64,000 nt of DNA from Trichomonas vaginalis G3 (lineage: Eukaryota > Parabasalia > Trichomonadida > Trichomonadidae): assembly GCF_026262505.1 (NCBI RefSeq), contig NC_067206.1:12396205-12460204 (forward strand), in the 5' to 3' direction. Positions 10,427 through 20,844 of the stretch are shown piece after piece. The position numbers and the translations under genes are program-made. Position 1 is the first letter of the stretch, and each line of letters begins with the position of its first letter. Below the pieces are notes generated by a model. It was not told the DNA's origin and searched no databases. It saw only the letters and a list, made by a program, of their open reading frames with translations.

Positions 10427-13210
10427 TTATTTAGAGTATTTTGAAGAGAAAGTATGAATGAAAAGTGCCTTTAATTCCTTTCCATCCATTTCTCTTCTTT
10501 TCTCCTGTTCCAGACGCGATACCCATTCGTTTGTTGGATGGTTTGCAATCATGTCCTCAAGAACTCCAATCTGAACAGCGCCGCAAAAGTGTTTAACAAT
10601 GAAAGAAGAAGAATGATCACCTTTGTTTTGTTTCAAATAGTTCAAAACTAAAGGTTTCGCCTTCTCCAAAACGAAACTAGGCACAATACATGGTTTCTGA
10701 CTTGCTGCGTCCAAAATAGCTCCTCCAAGATCATCTTTATTGACAAATTTCGGAAGATTCTCTATTTTACAGTTATCTTCTCCCATGTACATCAAAGCGA
10801 GGATTGGATACATCATTTTCGCTGTTGTGTTCACTGCGTATCTATTTCCTGCAACTAATCTCCTCAACGAACTCGATCTGCAGATAATAGACACCAAGTC
10901 TTTCGTGAAAAACTCAAATTCGCCGCCAATTCCTAAAACATGAACTAAAAAAGCAAATAACAGCTCGTGTTTGATTTTGGGAATCATTTCTATAATGGCG
11001 GAATGTATCTTACCGCTCTTTAATACTAATCTCCGAATAGTGGACATGTGCGGTGAATAATAACTGGAAATGAAGTGAACTGTCACTTTTTTAAGTAAAT
11101 TAATCAATTGGATTGATTGGATGATTTTCTTAATTGTTTCTTCATCGTTTGATCTGTCTATTATCATCTTCATGTCGCATTTGATGACGGAATCAATGAC
11201 AGATGTAGAAAACTCGTCAGTTATGTTTGTATCACCAAGCATGATCGAATCTCCCAAGTAAGCAGCGAGAGTTCCGTTGATCTGCATGATTGTGTCTGGA
11301 AATAGGTCGCTAAGATCTCTCAATGCGTTCGTTTCTGGGATAATAAATTTGAATTCGACTGGTTTCACGTTTGGAGACATTCCAATGAAGTCTGTCATGT
11401 ATTCCGCAACAAGAGGAAGATTCTGAATAGATTCTAGTTCTGCTGTTGTCATGGCGTCAAAATTAACACGTAAAGTTTCATTGAAAATGTAAAATAAAAT
11501 GTAAAGTTGTGGATTTTCCATGGCCGCTTTGTGGGTGTTCGGATCTCTGGTGGCGCAGATCTCGATAATCTGGGATGGCTTCAGATCAGAGATGTGGCAG
11601 CCGACTTCGAGCCAAATTAGCCTGTAATACTTAAATTCAAGACAAAGTTCGAAGAAAAGTTTGAAATCTTGGAAGTTCGTGTAGATGGATCGCTCTGGAA
11701 TGATTGTACCTGTATAGGAGTACAAGGCGAAGTCGTAAATGTGGTTTAATGACAAATCATACAATTTGTTCATGAATTTTCCAATTCTTCGGGTCATAAC
11801 TTGTTTCATGATGTATACGGCTGAGAATTTGATTAATGAGTTCCTCGGATTCTGCATAACTTCGCCTGTAAAAACAATAAAATCTGAAATCGGAGAAGGA
11901 TTCGTTTGGTGTTGGAAAAATATGTCTACTAACGGTGTCTGCTTCATACTGCGCCAGAATTGGCTGATCTGTGTCTTCAATGAAGTTAATTGAACAACTG
12001 GTTTGATTTCTTCATTGTAAGGTTTTTCGGGGCTGAAGTAAGGTTCAAGTCTATTTATTTCTGGATTAAACATAGATAAGATCGCTCCTGATATGTCAAT
12101 TTCTATAATTTTTGGAGAATATGAAATGGCTCCACTTTTTGCTTGATTAAAACCGAAATTAAGGTATAATTTGCCATTCATGACTGCTGATGAATGATAT
12201 GCAACATTATTGACGCCTTTAATGATTGCTTTTGTTGATTTATTATCTTCTGGATTCAAAATTGTAATTTCTAGATCTTTAAACTCTGTTTCATCATCAG
12301 CAATAGATATATTCTGGTTATTCGTCAATGATTCGCTCATATCTTCAAGTTGTCCGCCTGAAATTATGATTCTTGTTCCAACTCCATCGATATTGACCAC
12401 GTTCATGGTGGCACCGTATGGCATATGAGATTTCTCTAAGTTTATTCTCTCCCATTTCGGTATTCTGTTCTTTGAAAAATCGATAATATCAACTACTTTT
12501 TTACATGGAGTAGTTCTGTTAACGGAACCACCGAAAATGTAGAGTCTGTCTTTGTAGTAGACCATTGCATGGCCGTATCTGGACTTCGGACTGTCTGTTG
12601 GTATTAAAGTCCACTTATTCGTAATTGCGCACCATTTCCAGAGCTCTGGCATGCATTCTGACTTGTTGGAACTGATATTTCTAGTACCTGAATAGACCCA
12701 TAAGCAGCATCTGTCAGAATCCCAAGCAACAGCATGGAAAGCACGAGAAGCTGGCTTATAAGCATCCATGCAGTATTTCTCGATGTTATCTTTGCATAGC
12801 TTTCCGTTAAATTTGTAATTAATTAAATATTTTCCGTAATATCCGGTATTTTCTGCGTATTGAAAAGAATCTTGAGATGAATCCTGTGAAAAATCTTCAC
12901 AAAAGCCACTAAATAAGACTCCTGTTTCGAATTCTGGTATGTATGCGCATGATGATCCGATAAATCTACTTGATGGAACTGTATCAACTTTAGTTTTTGG
13001 CTTACCTTGGACAATTTCGAAACATAAGTAGCGTCCTTCTAATTGCTCTAATTGTTTTCTGTCATGAATTTGAGTTATATAGCCAAAAAAATCGTAGCCA
13101 CCGAAAATATGCAATTTTCCTCGATTAGAAACGCAGTATCCTGCAATTTGATAGAATCTAGTTGATAGACTGATGTCATACTGTTTAACAAATTTAGAAG
13201 GGATTTCCAT
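10427..13210 (-). CDS. Large kelch-repeat protein with BTB/BACK-like C-terminal region
   Basis: A 927-residue protein. Residues about 20-370 contain kelch beta-propeller blades (GKLHIFGGYDF, DRLYIFGGSV, TRIIISGGQ, GKLYLNFGF, SRYGHAMVYY). Residues about 400-700 are mostly helical, with BTB/BACK-like features: DIFFQHQ ... SDFIVFTGEV, FSAVYIMKQV, and ALYSYTGTIIPE, which resembles the end of a BTB fold. A second BTB-like unit may follow at SIMLGDTNITDEFSTSVIDS. Kelch/BTB proteins usually act as Cullin-3 substrate adaptors or scaffolds; which applies here is inference. The ATG is supported by an Inr 22 nt upstream. Codon use is more GC-rich than the spacers, as expected for an expressed gene. Confidence 0.8.
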   Translation of the reverse strand: MEIPSKFVKQYDISLSTRFYQIAGYCVSNRGKLHIFGGYDFFGYITQIHDRKQLEQLEGRYLCFEIVQGKPKTKVDTVPSSRFIGSSCAYIPEFETGVLFSGFCEDFSQDSSQDSFQYAENTGYYGKYLINYKFNGKLCKDNIEKYCMDAYKPASRAFHAVAWDSDRCCLWVYSGTRNISSNKSECMPELWKWCAITNKWTLIPTDSPKSRYGHAMVYYKDRLYIFGGSVNRTTPCKKVVDIIDFSKNRIPKWERINLEKSHMPYGATMNVVNIDGVGTRIIISGGQLEDMSESLTNNQNISIADDETEFKDLEITILNPEDNKSTKAIIKGVNNVAYHSSAVMNGKLYLNFGFNQAKSGAISYSPKIIEIDISGAILSMFNPEINRLEPYFSPEKPYNEEIKPVVQLTSLKTQISQFWRSMKQTPLVDIFFQHQTNPSPISDFIVFTGEVMQNPRNSLIKFSAVYIMKQVMTRRIGKFMNKLYDLSLNHIYDFALYSYTGTIIPERSIYTNFQDFKLFFELCLEFKYYRLIWLEVGCHISDLKPSQIIEICATRDPNTHKAAMENPQLYILFYIFNETLRVNFDAMTTAELESIQNLPLVAEYMTDFIGMSPNVKPVEFKFIIPETNALRDLSDLFPDTIMQINGTLAAYLGDSIMLGDTNITDEFSTSVIDSVIKCDMKMIIDRSNDEETIKKIIQSIQLINLLKKVTVHFISSYYSPHMSTIRRLVLKSGKIHSAIIEMIPKIKHELLFAFLVHVLGIGGEFEFFTKDLVSIICRSSSLRRLVAGNRYAVNTTAKMMYPILALMYMGEDNCKIENLPKFVNKDDLGGAILDAASQKPCIVPSFVLEKAKPLVLNYLKQNKGDHSSSFIVKHFCGAVQIGVLEDMIANHPTNEWVSRLEQEKRREMDGKELKALFIHTFSSKYSK

Positions 13211-13224
13211 CCAAAATCTCTTCC

Positions 13225-13234
13225 AAAAAAGTGA
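13225..13234 (-). promoter_or_regulatory. Initiator element (Inr) of the kelch gene
   Basis: On the minus strand the sequence is TCACTTTTTT, matching the trichomonad Inr TCA(+1)YT(T/A). The +1 A at 13232 would give a 22-nt leader before the ATG, within the short-leader range known for these organisms. Confidence 0.7.
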
Positions 13235-14000
13235 TTATTTTAACTATTAGAATGTGTAATGCATTCGCATAGTATGTAAATTTTTATTAGTTACAGTGAT
13301 TCATAACATTATTCATCTTGAATTTGATCTATCTGATAAATTGATACTATAATATCATTTGTATTATTAAATTCATTCATATTCTGATTGATTAACAGAT
13401 AAAATGGCTGCTCTTTTAAACAATCATGAAAATTTATTGAATAACTATTCTCCTTTGCTGAAATGATATAAAATAAGTCTTTGCTTGCAAAAAATCATAT
13501 GAAACATGCATTGAGTCATAATATCAAAGTCAAATTTTGAACAATAATATTTTTACGTTAAATTTGCTAATGGCATCCAAGAACTGCAGATCATATCTTG
13601 TTGGAGCAAATTATCTACTAGATATGGTTGAATAACATATGAGAAATTTTGTCAAAATATTTTGACAGTATAATGTATCATGTACTAAAGATTTAGAATA
13701 TCTTCTTTAAATTTTCATTGTTCATTTAAGTAAAGTGGTTTTTTATAAAGAAAGAATTTTTGACCCAATGTAATTAACATTGTTCCATGATTTAGCATAG
13801 ACCATGGTGATAGATAATTGATGTTCCATAAGATCCGACTATTCTTATATCAAACTAAAGACAAATAACAATCATATTTTCGTTATATGTTTTGATATTG
13901 ATGATCCGATAGTAAAAAAAGCTCTTATACAACAACAGCTTTAGTATAATATGAAACGAAATTAAAATATTTTTTTTACATAACAAATTAATTAGGATGC
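13235..14000. other. AT-rich intergenic between two convergent-to-tandem minus-strand genes
   Basis: This is upstream sequence of the kelch gene and 3' sequence of the IBD gene. No open frame or clear repeat was seen. Confidence 0.4.
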
Positions 14001-14834
14001 TCAAGCGCCTTTCCATTTGCATTTTTCGAGATCAGCTTCTGTGCATCCGCGTTTGAAAACTCCTGCAGTGTGGCGAACCATTCTCATATGGCTGAGAGCA
14101 ACATGACCAAGATTATGTTGTGCCGCAACTGATTCAGATTCTTCGAATGAAAGTTCTACAAAGCCGTGTGAAGGGAAGTTTCCTTGTTGGTGGAAAAGAC
14201 CTCCCTCAATTGTCCTTACACCGATTAATCTTGCGAAAGGTTCTCGGGAGACCCAAATAATATTGTCATCAACCCACTTCACGCCTATGTGTGGGAAATA
14301 TTCTGGATAAAGTTCTGTAATTCTAAGAGCGTTGAAGAGTTTGTAAGGGAATTTGCTTGCAGAAGAATTTCTCCTTCTGAAAAATGATTGAACAAGGTTT
14401 CCAAATGTAATAATGTCCGATGACCATGTAGATGCTGGAATTAACCCAATCTGGCTTGGAGAAAATGTTATACTGGGATCAGTAAGGACTTGTTCAAATG
14501 GTCTTGACTGAATTGGTGTTTGTATATTAAATCTGGGTAAAGATTCGGACATTTGCTTAGCCGAGAAGAGTTGAATAAAGTTTGAATCTGGAATATAGAT
14601 GGGATAAGCACTTTGACCACTGATTTGCTGATATTGTGGTATAATAGGGCTTGCCTGCATTAATGCTGGATAATTTTGTGAAAATAATGCATTTTGTTGA
14701 TTCCTCAAATTATACATATTCTGTTGGAATTGAAAGGGAGGAGGTGTGCTGCTGTGGTAAACCATCATTGGCATTACTTGTTCCGCTTTAGCTGCTCGAT
14801 AAGCAGTAACCTTTGTTGGATTTTGCTCTTGCAT
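14001..14834 (-). CDS. Initiator-binding-domain (IBD) transcription factor paralogue
   Basis: A 277-residue protein from ATG 14832-14834; an upstream TTG extension is ignored. The N-terminal half is low complexity and rich in Gln, Pro, Ser and Tyr. The C-terminal half, from about residue 155, reads like the IBD winged-helix fold of trichomonad IBP39: a basic start (FFRRRNSSASKFPYKLFNAL), then IGVKWVDDNIIWVSREPFARLIGV, then FPSHGFVEL. IBP39 binds the Inr and recruits RNA polymerase II in T. vaginalis, and the genome has many IBD paralogues. This one lacks an obvious IBP39-type C-terminal domain after the IBD. It may recognise Inr-like or other core-promoter elements. The family call is by motif memory, not by alignment. 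Confidence 0.65.
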   Translation of the reverse strand: MQEQNPTKVTAYRAAKAEQVMPMMVYHSSTPPPFQFQQNMYNLRNQQNALFSQNYPALMQASPIIPQYQQISGQSAYPIYIPDSNFIQLFSAKQMSESLPRFNIQTPIQSRPFEQVLTDPSITFSPSQIGLIPASTWSSDIITFGNLVQSFFRRRNSSASKFPYKLFNALRITELYPEYFPHIGVKWVDDNIIWVSREPFARLIGVRTIEGGLFHQQGNFPSHGFVELSFEESESVAAQHNLGHVALSHMRMVRHTAGVFKRGCTEADLEKCKWKGA

Positions 14835-16177
14835 GAAAGACAATATTGAATATTTCGATTTCAATAACCGATTTTTACTTTTCGTGTAAAGAATATTTTT
14901 GTCAGGAATTTGTGGATGATTATACGATTCTGGAAATAATCCAGTATGTTTAACTTTTGAAATATCACATTCAAATATTTAAGAGACTGCAGTATATTAC
15001 AGATATATAAAATAAAATGAGCATCTATTATTTATGAGTTAATTTACTTTGAAAGCTCAAAAAAAATTGTAATAGCAGGCTTTGAATTTTCAAAGTAAAG
15101 TAATTAATTTCAGAAGAGGGTAATTGGAGTTATTGTTTAAATTCATCATATTAACGTAAGGAGTTTAGTATTATTGTATAATTAAATTTTGGAAGTTTTG
15201 AAAATTGCAAAACGTGCAGCTTTTTAAAAAAACACAGCACCAATATATATGTTATACCTGTCCGAAATGGACAGGTGTGATAATGAACTTTTCTTAGAGA
15301 TACAAAATTGAGAATTTGATAATCTCAATTTGAAAGCATCAAGATGTGATTATTTAGATTTTAATAGTATTATCGAATTGTTTCGATTTTACTTTTCTTA
15401 CGAATTTTTGATACTTATTCAAAATTTTGAAATGGATAGTTATAAATTGTAATTTTAAATCGTTATTGGATTACATTCTATGCTGAAATACCTGAAATTC
15501 AATCATGTTGTAAACAGAAATTCATCAAAAGTGACACCTCAGAAAAGCTAAAATATTGAATTTTTGGAACTTTTGATAGAGCACGTTTTTCAATATTAAT
15601 TAAAGTAAATGTATATTTTGTAAAGTTTCTTTTTAATAAAAAATAAAATTTTGAAGAAGAACACAAAATCTTCTGAAAAATAATATCACATAAACTCATA
15701 TTATTTTCTAATATATAACTATTTTATATAAAAATCAAATTCAATGATCTTAAAAGCGAAGGATAAACCTCAAAATTTACGAATATAATGAGTGGGAATA
15801 TAATGCTTATCTATCATAAAACCATATGAAATATCAATTTTTGCTTTACGCCTAATTTTTGACGACAATTAGCAAAAAATGTTAAATGTTAACACTCAGT
15901 CCATTTGAATATGAAAAAGAAAATTGACTTTGATTAAATGTTTTTATTTATCATGCAATTCTTCTTGCGACCAAAGATTTGAATCAAATTTCAAAAAATA
16001 AGATAGCTTAAAAAATAATATACGGTAGTGTTTACTAATAGATGAATAGTATATAAATTCTATTAAAATGGATTTGATCCAAAAAAATATAAAACCAAAA
16101 ATAATTGTTATAATTTAAATGAAGAAGTAATATAAAAATTTAATTTTTTTAAATCATTTTTAGGAAAAATGGAATTT
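14835..16177. other. Long AT-rich spacer with two small palindromes
   Basis: No supported gene. Seen: an inverted repeat TTAATTTACTTTGAAA ... TTTCAAAGTAAAGTAATTAA around 15040-15108, and a palindrome ACCTGTCC ... GGACAGGT at 15257-15276. The 66-codon minus-strand frame at 15499-15699 has no recognisable content. Confidence 0.45.
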
Positions 16178-16184
16178 TTTAGAT
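16178..16184. repeat. Target-site duplication, left copy (TTTAGAT)
   Basis: The 7-bp sequence TTTAGAT directly abuts the left TAGGGATGCG terminus and recurs exactly after the right terminus at 17411-17417. Confidence 0.75.
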
Positions 16185-17410
16185 TAGGGATGCGTTAAAC
16201 ACGCCATTTGACCGGGCGTGCATTTTTTTTGTTCGCCCAAAAATTTCGCCATTTGAGAAATTCAAAAATTAAAAATAAAATCTTAATCTTGATTTTTTTA
16301 TTTTCGTGATTTTTTTGAAACTTACATAAGCGATGAAATACTTTTTTTTAAGTAATCGTTTATTATATATAAATATATCTTAATAAATTTAATTCCTTAA
16401 GGTAGAGCGTGTTCAAATTTAAAATCTCATACAATATTTTCTTAATGGCGTATTTTTCTGAGGTCGCCCAAATAAAGGCGAATTCAAAATTGAGAACTCC
16501 AAGGCGTATGGCGAGTATTCAAAAAGTACGCCACTTACAAAATATTGAATGTGGATTATCAATTTTTTGGCGTTTTCAATTTCAAATTTTGATATTTATG
16601 TTTATTTTATTCAGTATAATGCTAAGAATTAAAATATAAAATTCATAGAATTTTTTCTTTGAAAATATTTTACATTTTTATTAGACCACTCCTAGACTAG
16701 TCATCAGGTTATCCTCAGATCATCCTCAGACTACTCCTTATCAGATTACTCATCATCCTCAGACTACTCCTTAGACCCCTCCTCATCAGACTACTCCTCA
16801 GATCTTCCTCATAAGACTCCTCCTCAGATCTTCCTCCTGAGACTACTCTTCAGACTACTCCTTAGAGTCCTCCTCATCAGACTACTCCTTAGAGTCCTCC
16901 TCATCAGACTAGTCCTGAGACTAGTCCTCAGACTACTCCTGAAACTACTCCTCAGATTATCCTCAAACTACTCCTCAGATTATCCTCAAACTACTCCTCA
17001 GTCTAATCCTCAGACTCCTCCTCAGATTATCCTCAAACTACTCATCGGTCTAATCCTCAGACTCCTCCTCAGATTATGCTCAGATTATCCTCAAACTCCT
17101 CAGATTATCCTCAGATTATCACTTTACATATATATATCGATAACTAAATAATTACTTATTATACTTTCTTTATTTTTTTTTAATTTTAAAATAATATTAA
17201 TATATCTTTCTACGTTTAATGATGAAAAGAGAAAGAGGAGTAAAAAGAGGAAAGAGAAAAGAAAGAGAGAGAGAAAAAAAGGACGGCGATAATTTTGTAT
17301 TGTTTTGTTATTCGGCCGAATGGCGGCTACTTCGTACCCGCCATTCGCCCCCAAAAATGGCGTATTATTCTATTTTTAAACGGTCATGGCGTAAAACCGT
17401 CGCATCCCTA
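16185..17410. mobile_element. Non-autonomous DNA transposon, 1226 bp, TAGGGATGCG termini
   Basis: The left end reads TAGGGATGCG then GCCATTTGACC. The right end, inverted, reads TAGGGATGCG then GCCATGACCG, so the terminal repeats extend imperfectly to about 30 bp. A 7-bp duplication TTTAGAT flanks both ends. The element contains GC-richer blocks rich in GGCG/CGCC at both ends, a minisatellite in the middle and no transposase. The TAGGGATG start recalls hAT-type ends, but a 7-bp duplication is one short of the hAT norm, so the superfamily is left open. The intact ends and exact duplication point to a fairly young insertion. Confidence 0.75.
16684..17122 (+). repeat. Minisatellite (CAGACTACTCCT type) inside the transposon
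   Basis: Imperfect tandem units of about 12-15 bp built on CAGACTACTCCT and CAGATTATCCT, about 430 bp in all. It shows strong strand asymmetry: the plus strand is C/T-rich with CTC and almost no G runs. A GA-rich stretch follows (17218-17282), so this part of the element is purine/pyrimidine skewed. Confidence 0.85.
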
Positions 17411-17417
17411 TTTAGAT
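17411..17417. repeat. Target-site duplication, right copy (TTTAGAT)
   Basis: Exact match to 16178-16184, immediately outside the right terminus CGCATCCCTA. Confidence 0.75.
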
Positions 17418-17673
17418 GATAAATCCAAGAAAATTAAGGGAGTTTATAGGGAAAATAAGTGTATTTTTAGTAATCTATCTAATTATTATATTATAACCAG
17501 ATCTAAATTTCGCAGATTCACGTCAACATTTTTGGATCAATGCTTTTGTATTTTCATCGATATGCATATAATCTCTATAAAACACTCAATGATTTGTTCT
17601 TATAATTTCTGTTAACTGAATTCGTTTCAGTTAGACGATACTTTTCTTATATTTTTTGTAAACTTTTTTTTAG

Positions 17674-18912
17674 ATGACATACAGCACAAAAGATGAAGAT
17701 GAGCGCACAAAGAATCTTAAAATCATCCATGCAATCTATTTATCGACAATTGGCAAGCAAATCATGGAAGAAGCCGAAATCGAAGAAGGCAAATTCAGAA
17801 AACCTTTCGATACACCAGCATTTCGCATAACAGCCGAGTATGTTGCCCAATACCTTTACGGAAAAATCATGAATAACACACTTAAAACCGTTGAAAAGGA
17901 AACAGATCAATACTGTCGCCTCAGACACGATGAGTCATGGCTCTATAGAAAGCTCAGAGTAGAGCCAGGACAGTCACTTATTGGCACTCTTCTTGACTCT
18001 GTTTCAGAAGATGTTACTGTTTCTTCAACCATCGGATCAAATTCAACTTCTGGCAGAAGAATGAAGCCAAAATCTAGAGGACTTGATAACTCTATATCAG
18101 GATCCGATGCTCCACGCCCATTGCGTCCAAAGAAGGAAACACAAACAGCATCAATCGATGATCAGTCTGTAGACTTCATAGAATCCAAAGATTTCTCACA
18201 ATTTACGACAGTCCTCACCACAAATGTTGGTGCAGATTACCAACAAGACACTACAATGTCAGCTGTTTCTGGATTAACCTTTACAGAGCTCGATGCAACA
18301 GATTCAGATGATTTCGATAAGAACTACGATCCTCGTGGCATTAATGCCAGACCGAAACCGCTTCCAAAGCTTTCTAAACGCGAATTGGCCGATTCCAAAT
18401 TCAAAGCCGAACAATACGAGACAACAATGACACAGACAAACATCGATACGATTGGATGCACAGCAGATTACCAAGAGCACAAGAAGCTCCGCCGCGAATT
18501 GAAGGATGCAGGAATTATTGATCCGAATGCAACGACAATGACAACATACCACGATACAGTAGATACAGAGGACAGCTTCCTCAAGCCACATCCTCGCTAT
18601 GCACCAGAAACTATCGACTCTACATGGATGGAACTCGAGCAACCACCACAAACAAATACATTTGCTGTTGGCCAGTGTCCATTTGCTAAGGATTTCCAGG
18701 AGATTGTGTCCAGAAAGAAGAAGATGGTATCTATGGGAATGCAGACATCGAAACAACATTCAGAAAAGAAAGATAACATCGAATCTCTCGGAATTGCTCC
18801 TGCTCCACCTCTTCCAACTAATATCATCGATGCTGCTGCATCCCCTCAAGATGTCAGACAACAGGTTGTTCATGAAATGCTCGGAAAAGACTCACAGGAA
18901 CTAGAGCCATAA
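17674..18912 (+). CDS. Conserved-looking protein of unknown function
   Basis: A 412-residue protein from ATG 17674. Coding is clearly supported by length and by GC-rich third positions unlike the flanks. The N-terminus (residues 1-110) is probably helical: KIIHAIYLSTIGKQIMEEAE ... FRITAEYVAQYLYGKIM. The remainder is Ser/Thr/Asp/Pro-rich and probably disordered. It has repeated Thr-rich patches (TTVLTTNVGADYQQDTTMSA, YETTMTQTNIDTIGCTADYQ, NATTMTTYHDT) that look like a loosely repeated motif. There is no signal peptide or membrane segment. It may be a cytoskeletal or signalling scaffold, but I recognise no family. Confidence 0.7.
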   Translation: MTYSTKDEDERTKNLKIIHAIYLSTIGKQIMEEAEIEEGKFRKPFDTPAFRITAEYVAQYLYGKIMNNTLKTVEKETDQYCRLRHDESWLYRKLRVEPGQSLIGTLLDSVSEDVTVSSTIGSNSTSGRRMKPKSRGLDNSISGSDAPRPLRPKKETQTASIDDQSVDFIESKDFSQFTTVLTTNVGADYQQDTTMSAVSGLTFTELDATDSDDFDKNYDPRGINARPKPLPKLSKRELADSKFKAEQYETTMTQTNIDTIGCTADYQEHKKLRRELKDAGIIDPNATTMTTYHDTVDTEDSFLKPHPRYAPETIDSTWMELEQPPQTNTFAVGQCPFAKDFQEIVSRKKKMVSMGMQTSKQHSEKKDNIESLGIAPAPPLPTNIIDAAASPQDVRQQVVHEMLGKDSQELEP

Positions 18913-19507
18913 AAAATAATAATATTTTTATTTCATCATATAAAAGAATAAAAAATATGCGAAAAATAATATTTTATTTATATAAATTCATTTGAGTTTT
19001 TATACTCAAGAACTCCCTCTAGTTAACATCCAACTTTGGAATTTGTTTTCCTTCCGAAATTAGAATATTCATCATGATATATATTTTGATGTATATCTCT
19101 TTTCCTTATTATGTCTTAATAGCTTTAAATTGATTCAGACTGCACTTACGCCCATCTGACCTTAATTCAAAATATTGACAATTGGCGTGAAGAGTCATTG
19201 AAAATTAACCATAAACATGTGAATTGAAAGCCATGTCATAGGGGCGTAAGTGCACACTTAAATATTATATTAAAGTTTATTGAATCTCTCATTAATTCCT
19301 TCATTTCTGAAATCAATTTCAAGTATATTTTCAATGACTCAAAGTGTATGAAAGGACATCTTGATAGACATTTCAGAGATATTTATATTTAACATTGATT
19401 CATTATTGAATTAAGACAGAGTATAATTATAAAAAGAGAAATATTTTTAAAGCGAAACAAACAAAACATTTATTATTTGATAAACAAAAATAAACAATTC
19501 CTATATT
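18913..19507. other. Intergenic with one MITE-like hairpin
   Basis: 3' spacer between the genes ending at 18912 (plus) and 19508 (minus), which are convergent. It contains the dispersed repeat annotated at 19141-19260. Confidence 0.5.
19141..19260. repeat. MITE-like inverted repeat, copy 3 of the dispersed family
   Basis: The ends TGCACTTACGCCC and GGGCGTAAGTGCA are inverted copies separated by about 95 bp. The interior (CAATTGGCGTGAAGAGTCAT ... GTGAATTGAAAGCCATG) aligns with 7685-7770 and 8325-8405 (CAACTGGCGTAAAGTATCAA ... AGAATTAAAAGCTG). This copy has the best-preserved ends, which suggests the family is a short MITE. Confidence 0.65.
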
Positions 19508-20836
19508 TCAAACAGGGATAGAAAAAACTCTCAAGTTTTTCTCAGACAAAGTAGCTAACATTAAATCATAGCTTTTTCCGAGCGAAATGTCTAATATTGG
19601 AGCAGGCTGTTCATTGTAAAACAAGTACTTCCATTTCTCTGTGGCTCTGTTTGAAAGAGATGGTTCTTTGACAGAAGAAAAGAAAATTTCGAAGTTATCT
19701 CCATTTGGAGCGCAAGCACATATTGTAGAACCACAACAACACACTGCAGGCCTTGCAAATGTCTTGTAGAAGTCGATATTAAAGGTTCCAATTGTACTTT
19801 TTGTTCGAGATTGATTAAATTTGTTCAAACTGAACTCAGCTGTTGTTCCTTTACGTAACAACGAAGCAAATATCTGTTGATGACCAGTACAAGCACATCC
19901 AGAGTTGAATCCATCAATAAAACATCTAGTAAAACCAGATGATCTGATATCATATAAAATTCCCTTTTTTGGAGTAACAACGTACAGGAAATCATCATCT
20001 ACACGTATAATGGATGTAACAGGTGGCCCTGGTTCTACTTGGATATTGACAGGAGTTGTTCCTCGGCCGTCAACAATAAAAAATCGGCCATTTGTAGCTC
20101 CGACAGCGATACAAGTGGGACGAGCCCATTCACAACACCATAATGGAGCTTGTAGTTCTGTTCTCGATATGATTTGGGATGTTCTTAACGATGTTTGGTT
20201 CAAAATACAATCTGTGGAAACTGTAGCAACAACATCTGCATCTAATATAGGGGATGATAAGTCTCTGATCTGTTGGGTATGCAGTGGAATGAATTTTGAC
20301 TCTGTAAAGTTTTGATTTTCGAAAAATTTTATTCCGTATTTTCCGTCATTGTTTTGGCAAGTAACAACGATGTTTTTAGGTGTAACTGATACGCGGAATC
20401 CATTGGTTATCGGAGTTTCAAATATTAATGAAGGGCGATTTACAGATTTTTTTTCTATTAAAGGAGCGTGTCTAGCGTGATATATATCTTTATTCTCTGA
20501 CTCGAATTGGTAAATATTAATATCTCGTTTTAGTTTGTTAATTATTTCGCGTATAAACTTGATTTTTTGATCATAATCTTTATGTTTTTCATTTAAGCTG
20601 TCAATTTCGGAACTTTCTAAAGGAATATTGCCATTCCAAAACAATTTACGTGTTTGCGTTTCATCAACAACCTTTCTACACTTTGGACACGTTTTTGCAC
20701 CTTCTAAATTCTCAAACCATTGCATTAAACACGAATATCCGCATAAGTGGCCGCATGAAAGAACCCACATCTGATGATCACCTTCTTTCGCTATAGGTTC
20801 CAGGCAAATTGGACAAGTTTCAACAAAATCATTCAT
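19508..20836 (-). CDS. RING-finger/coiled-coil/WD40-like E3 ubiquitin ligase, RFWD3-type
   Basis: A 442-residue protein. The RING is at the extreme N-terminus: C8, C11, C28, H30, C36, C50, C53 in the pattern CPICLE ... SCGHLCGYSC ... TCPKC. It is followed by a predicted coiled coil (NEKHKDYDQKIKFIREIINK, about residues 83-115) and a beta-propeller-like C-terminal region with WD40-style strands (TPKNIVVTCQNNDGKYGIKF, DDDFLYVVTPKKGILYDIRS). This order and the GDHQ...CGHLCGY motif match RFWD3, which ubiquitylates RPA and acts in DNA-damage repair. Orthology is inferred from architecture. The start is fixed by an Inr only 6 nt upstream of the ATG. Confidence 0.75.
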   Translation of the reverse strand: MNDFVETCPICLEPIAKEGDHQMWVLSCGHLCGYSCLMQWFENLEGAKTCPKCRKVVDETQTRKLFWNGNIPLESSEIDSLNEKHKDYDQKIKFIREIINKLKRDINIYQFESENKDIYHARHAPLIEKKSVNRPSLIFETPITNGFRVSVTPKNIVVTCQNNDGKYGIKFFENQNFTESKFIPLHTQQIRDLSSPILDADVVATVSTDCILNQTSLRTSQIISRTELQAPLWCCEWARPTCIAVGATNGRFFIVDGRGTTPVNIQVEPGPPVTSIIRVDDDFLYVVTPKKGILYDIRSSGFTRCFIDGFNSGCACTGHQQIFASLLRKGTTAEFSLNKFNQSRTKSTIGTFNIDFYKTFARPAVCCCGSTICACAPNGDNFEIFFSSVKEPSLSNRATEKWKYLFYNEQPAPILDISLGKSYDLMLATLSEKNLRVFSIPV

Positions 20837-20844
20837 AAAAGTGA
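20837..20844 (-). promoter_or_regulatory. Initiator element of the RFWD3-like gene
   Basis: TCACTTTT on the minus strand directly abuts the ATG (TCACTTTTATG). With +1 at 20842 the leader would be 6 nt, at the short end of what trichomonads use. This supports the chosen start. Confidence 0.75.

Noticed and set aside
18304-18827. Cys-rich minus-strand ORFs opposite 17674-18912
   Set aside because: Shadows of a well-supported plus-strand gene, produced by its codon bias.
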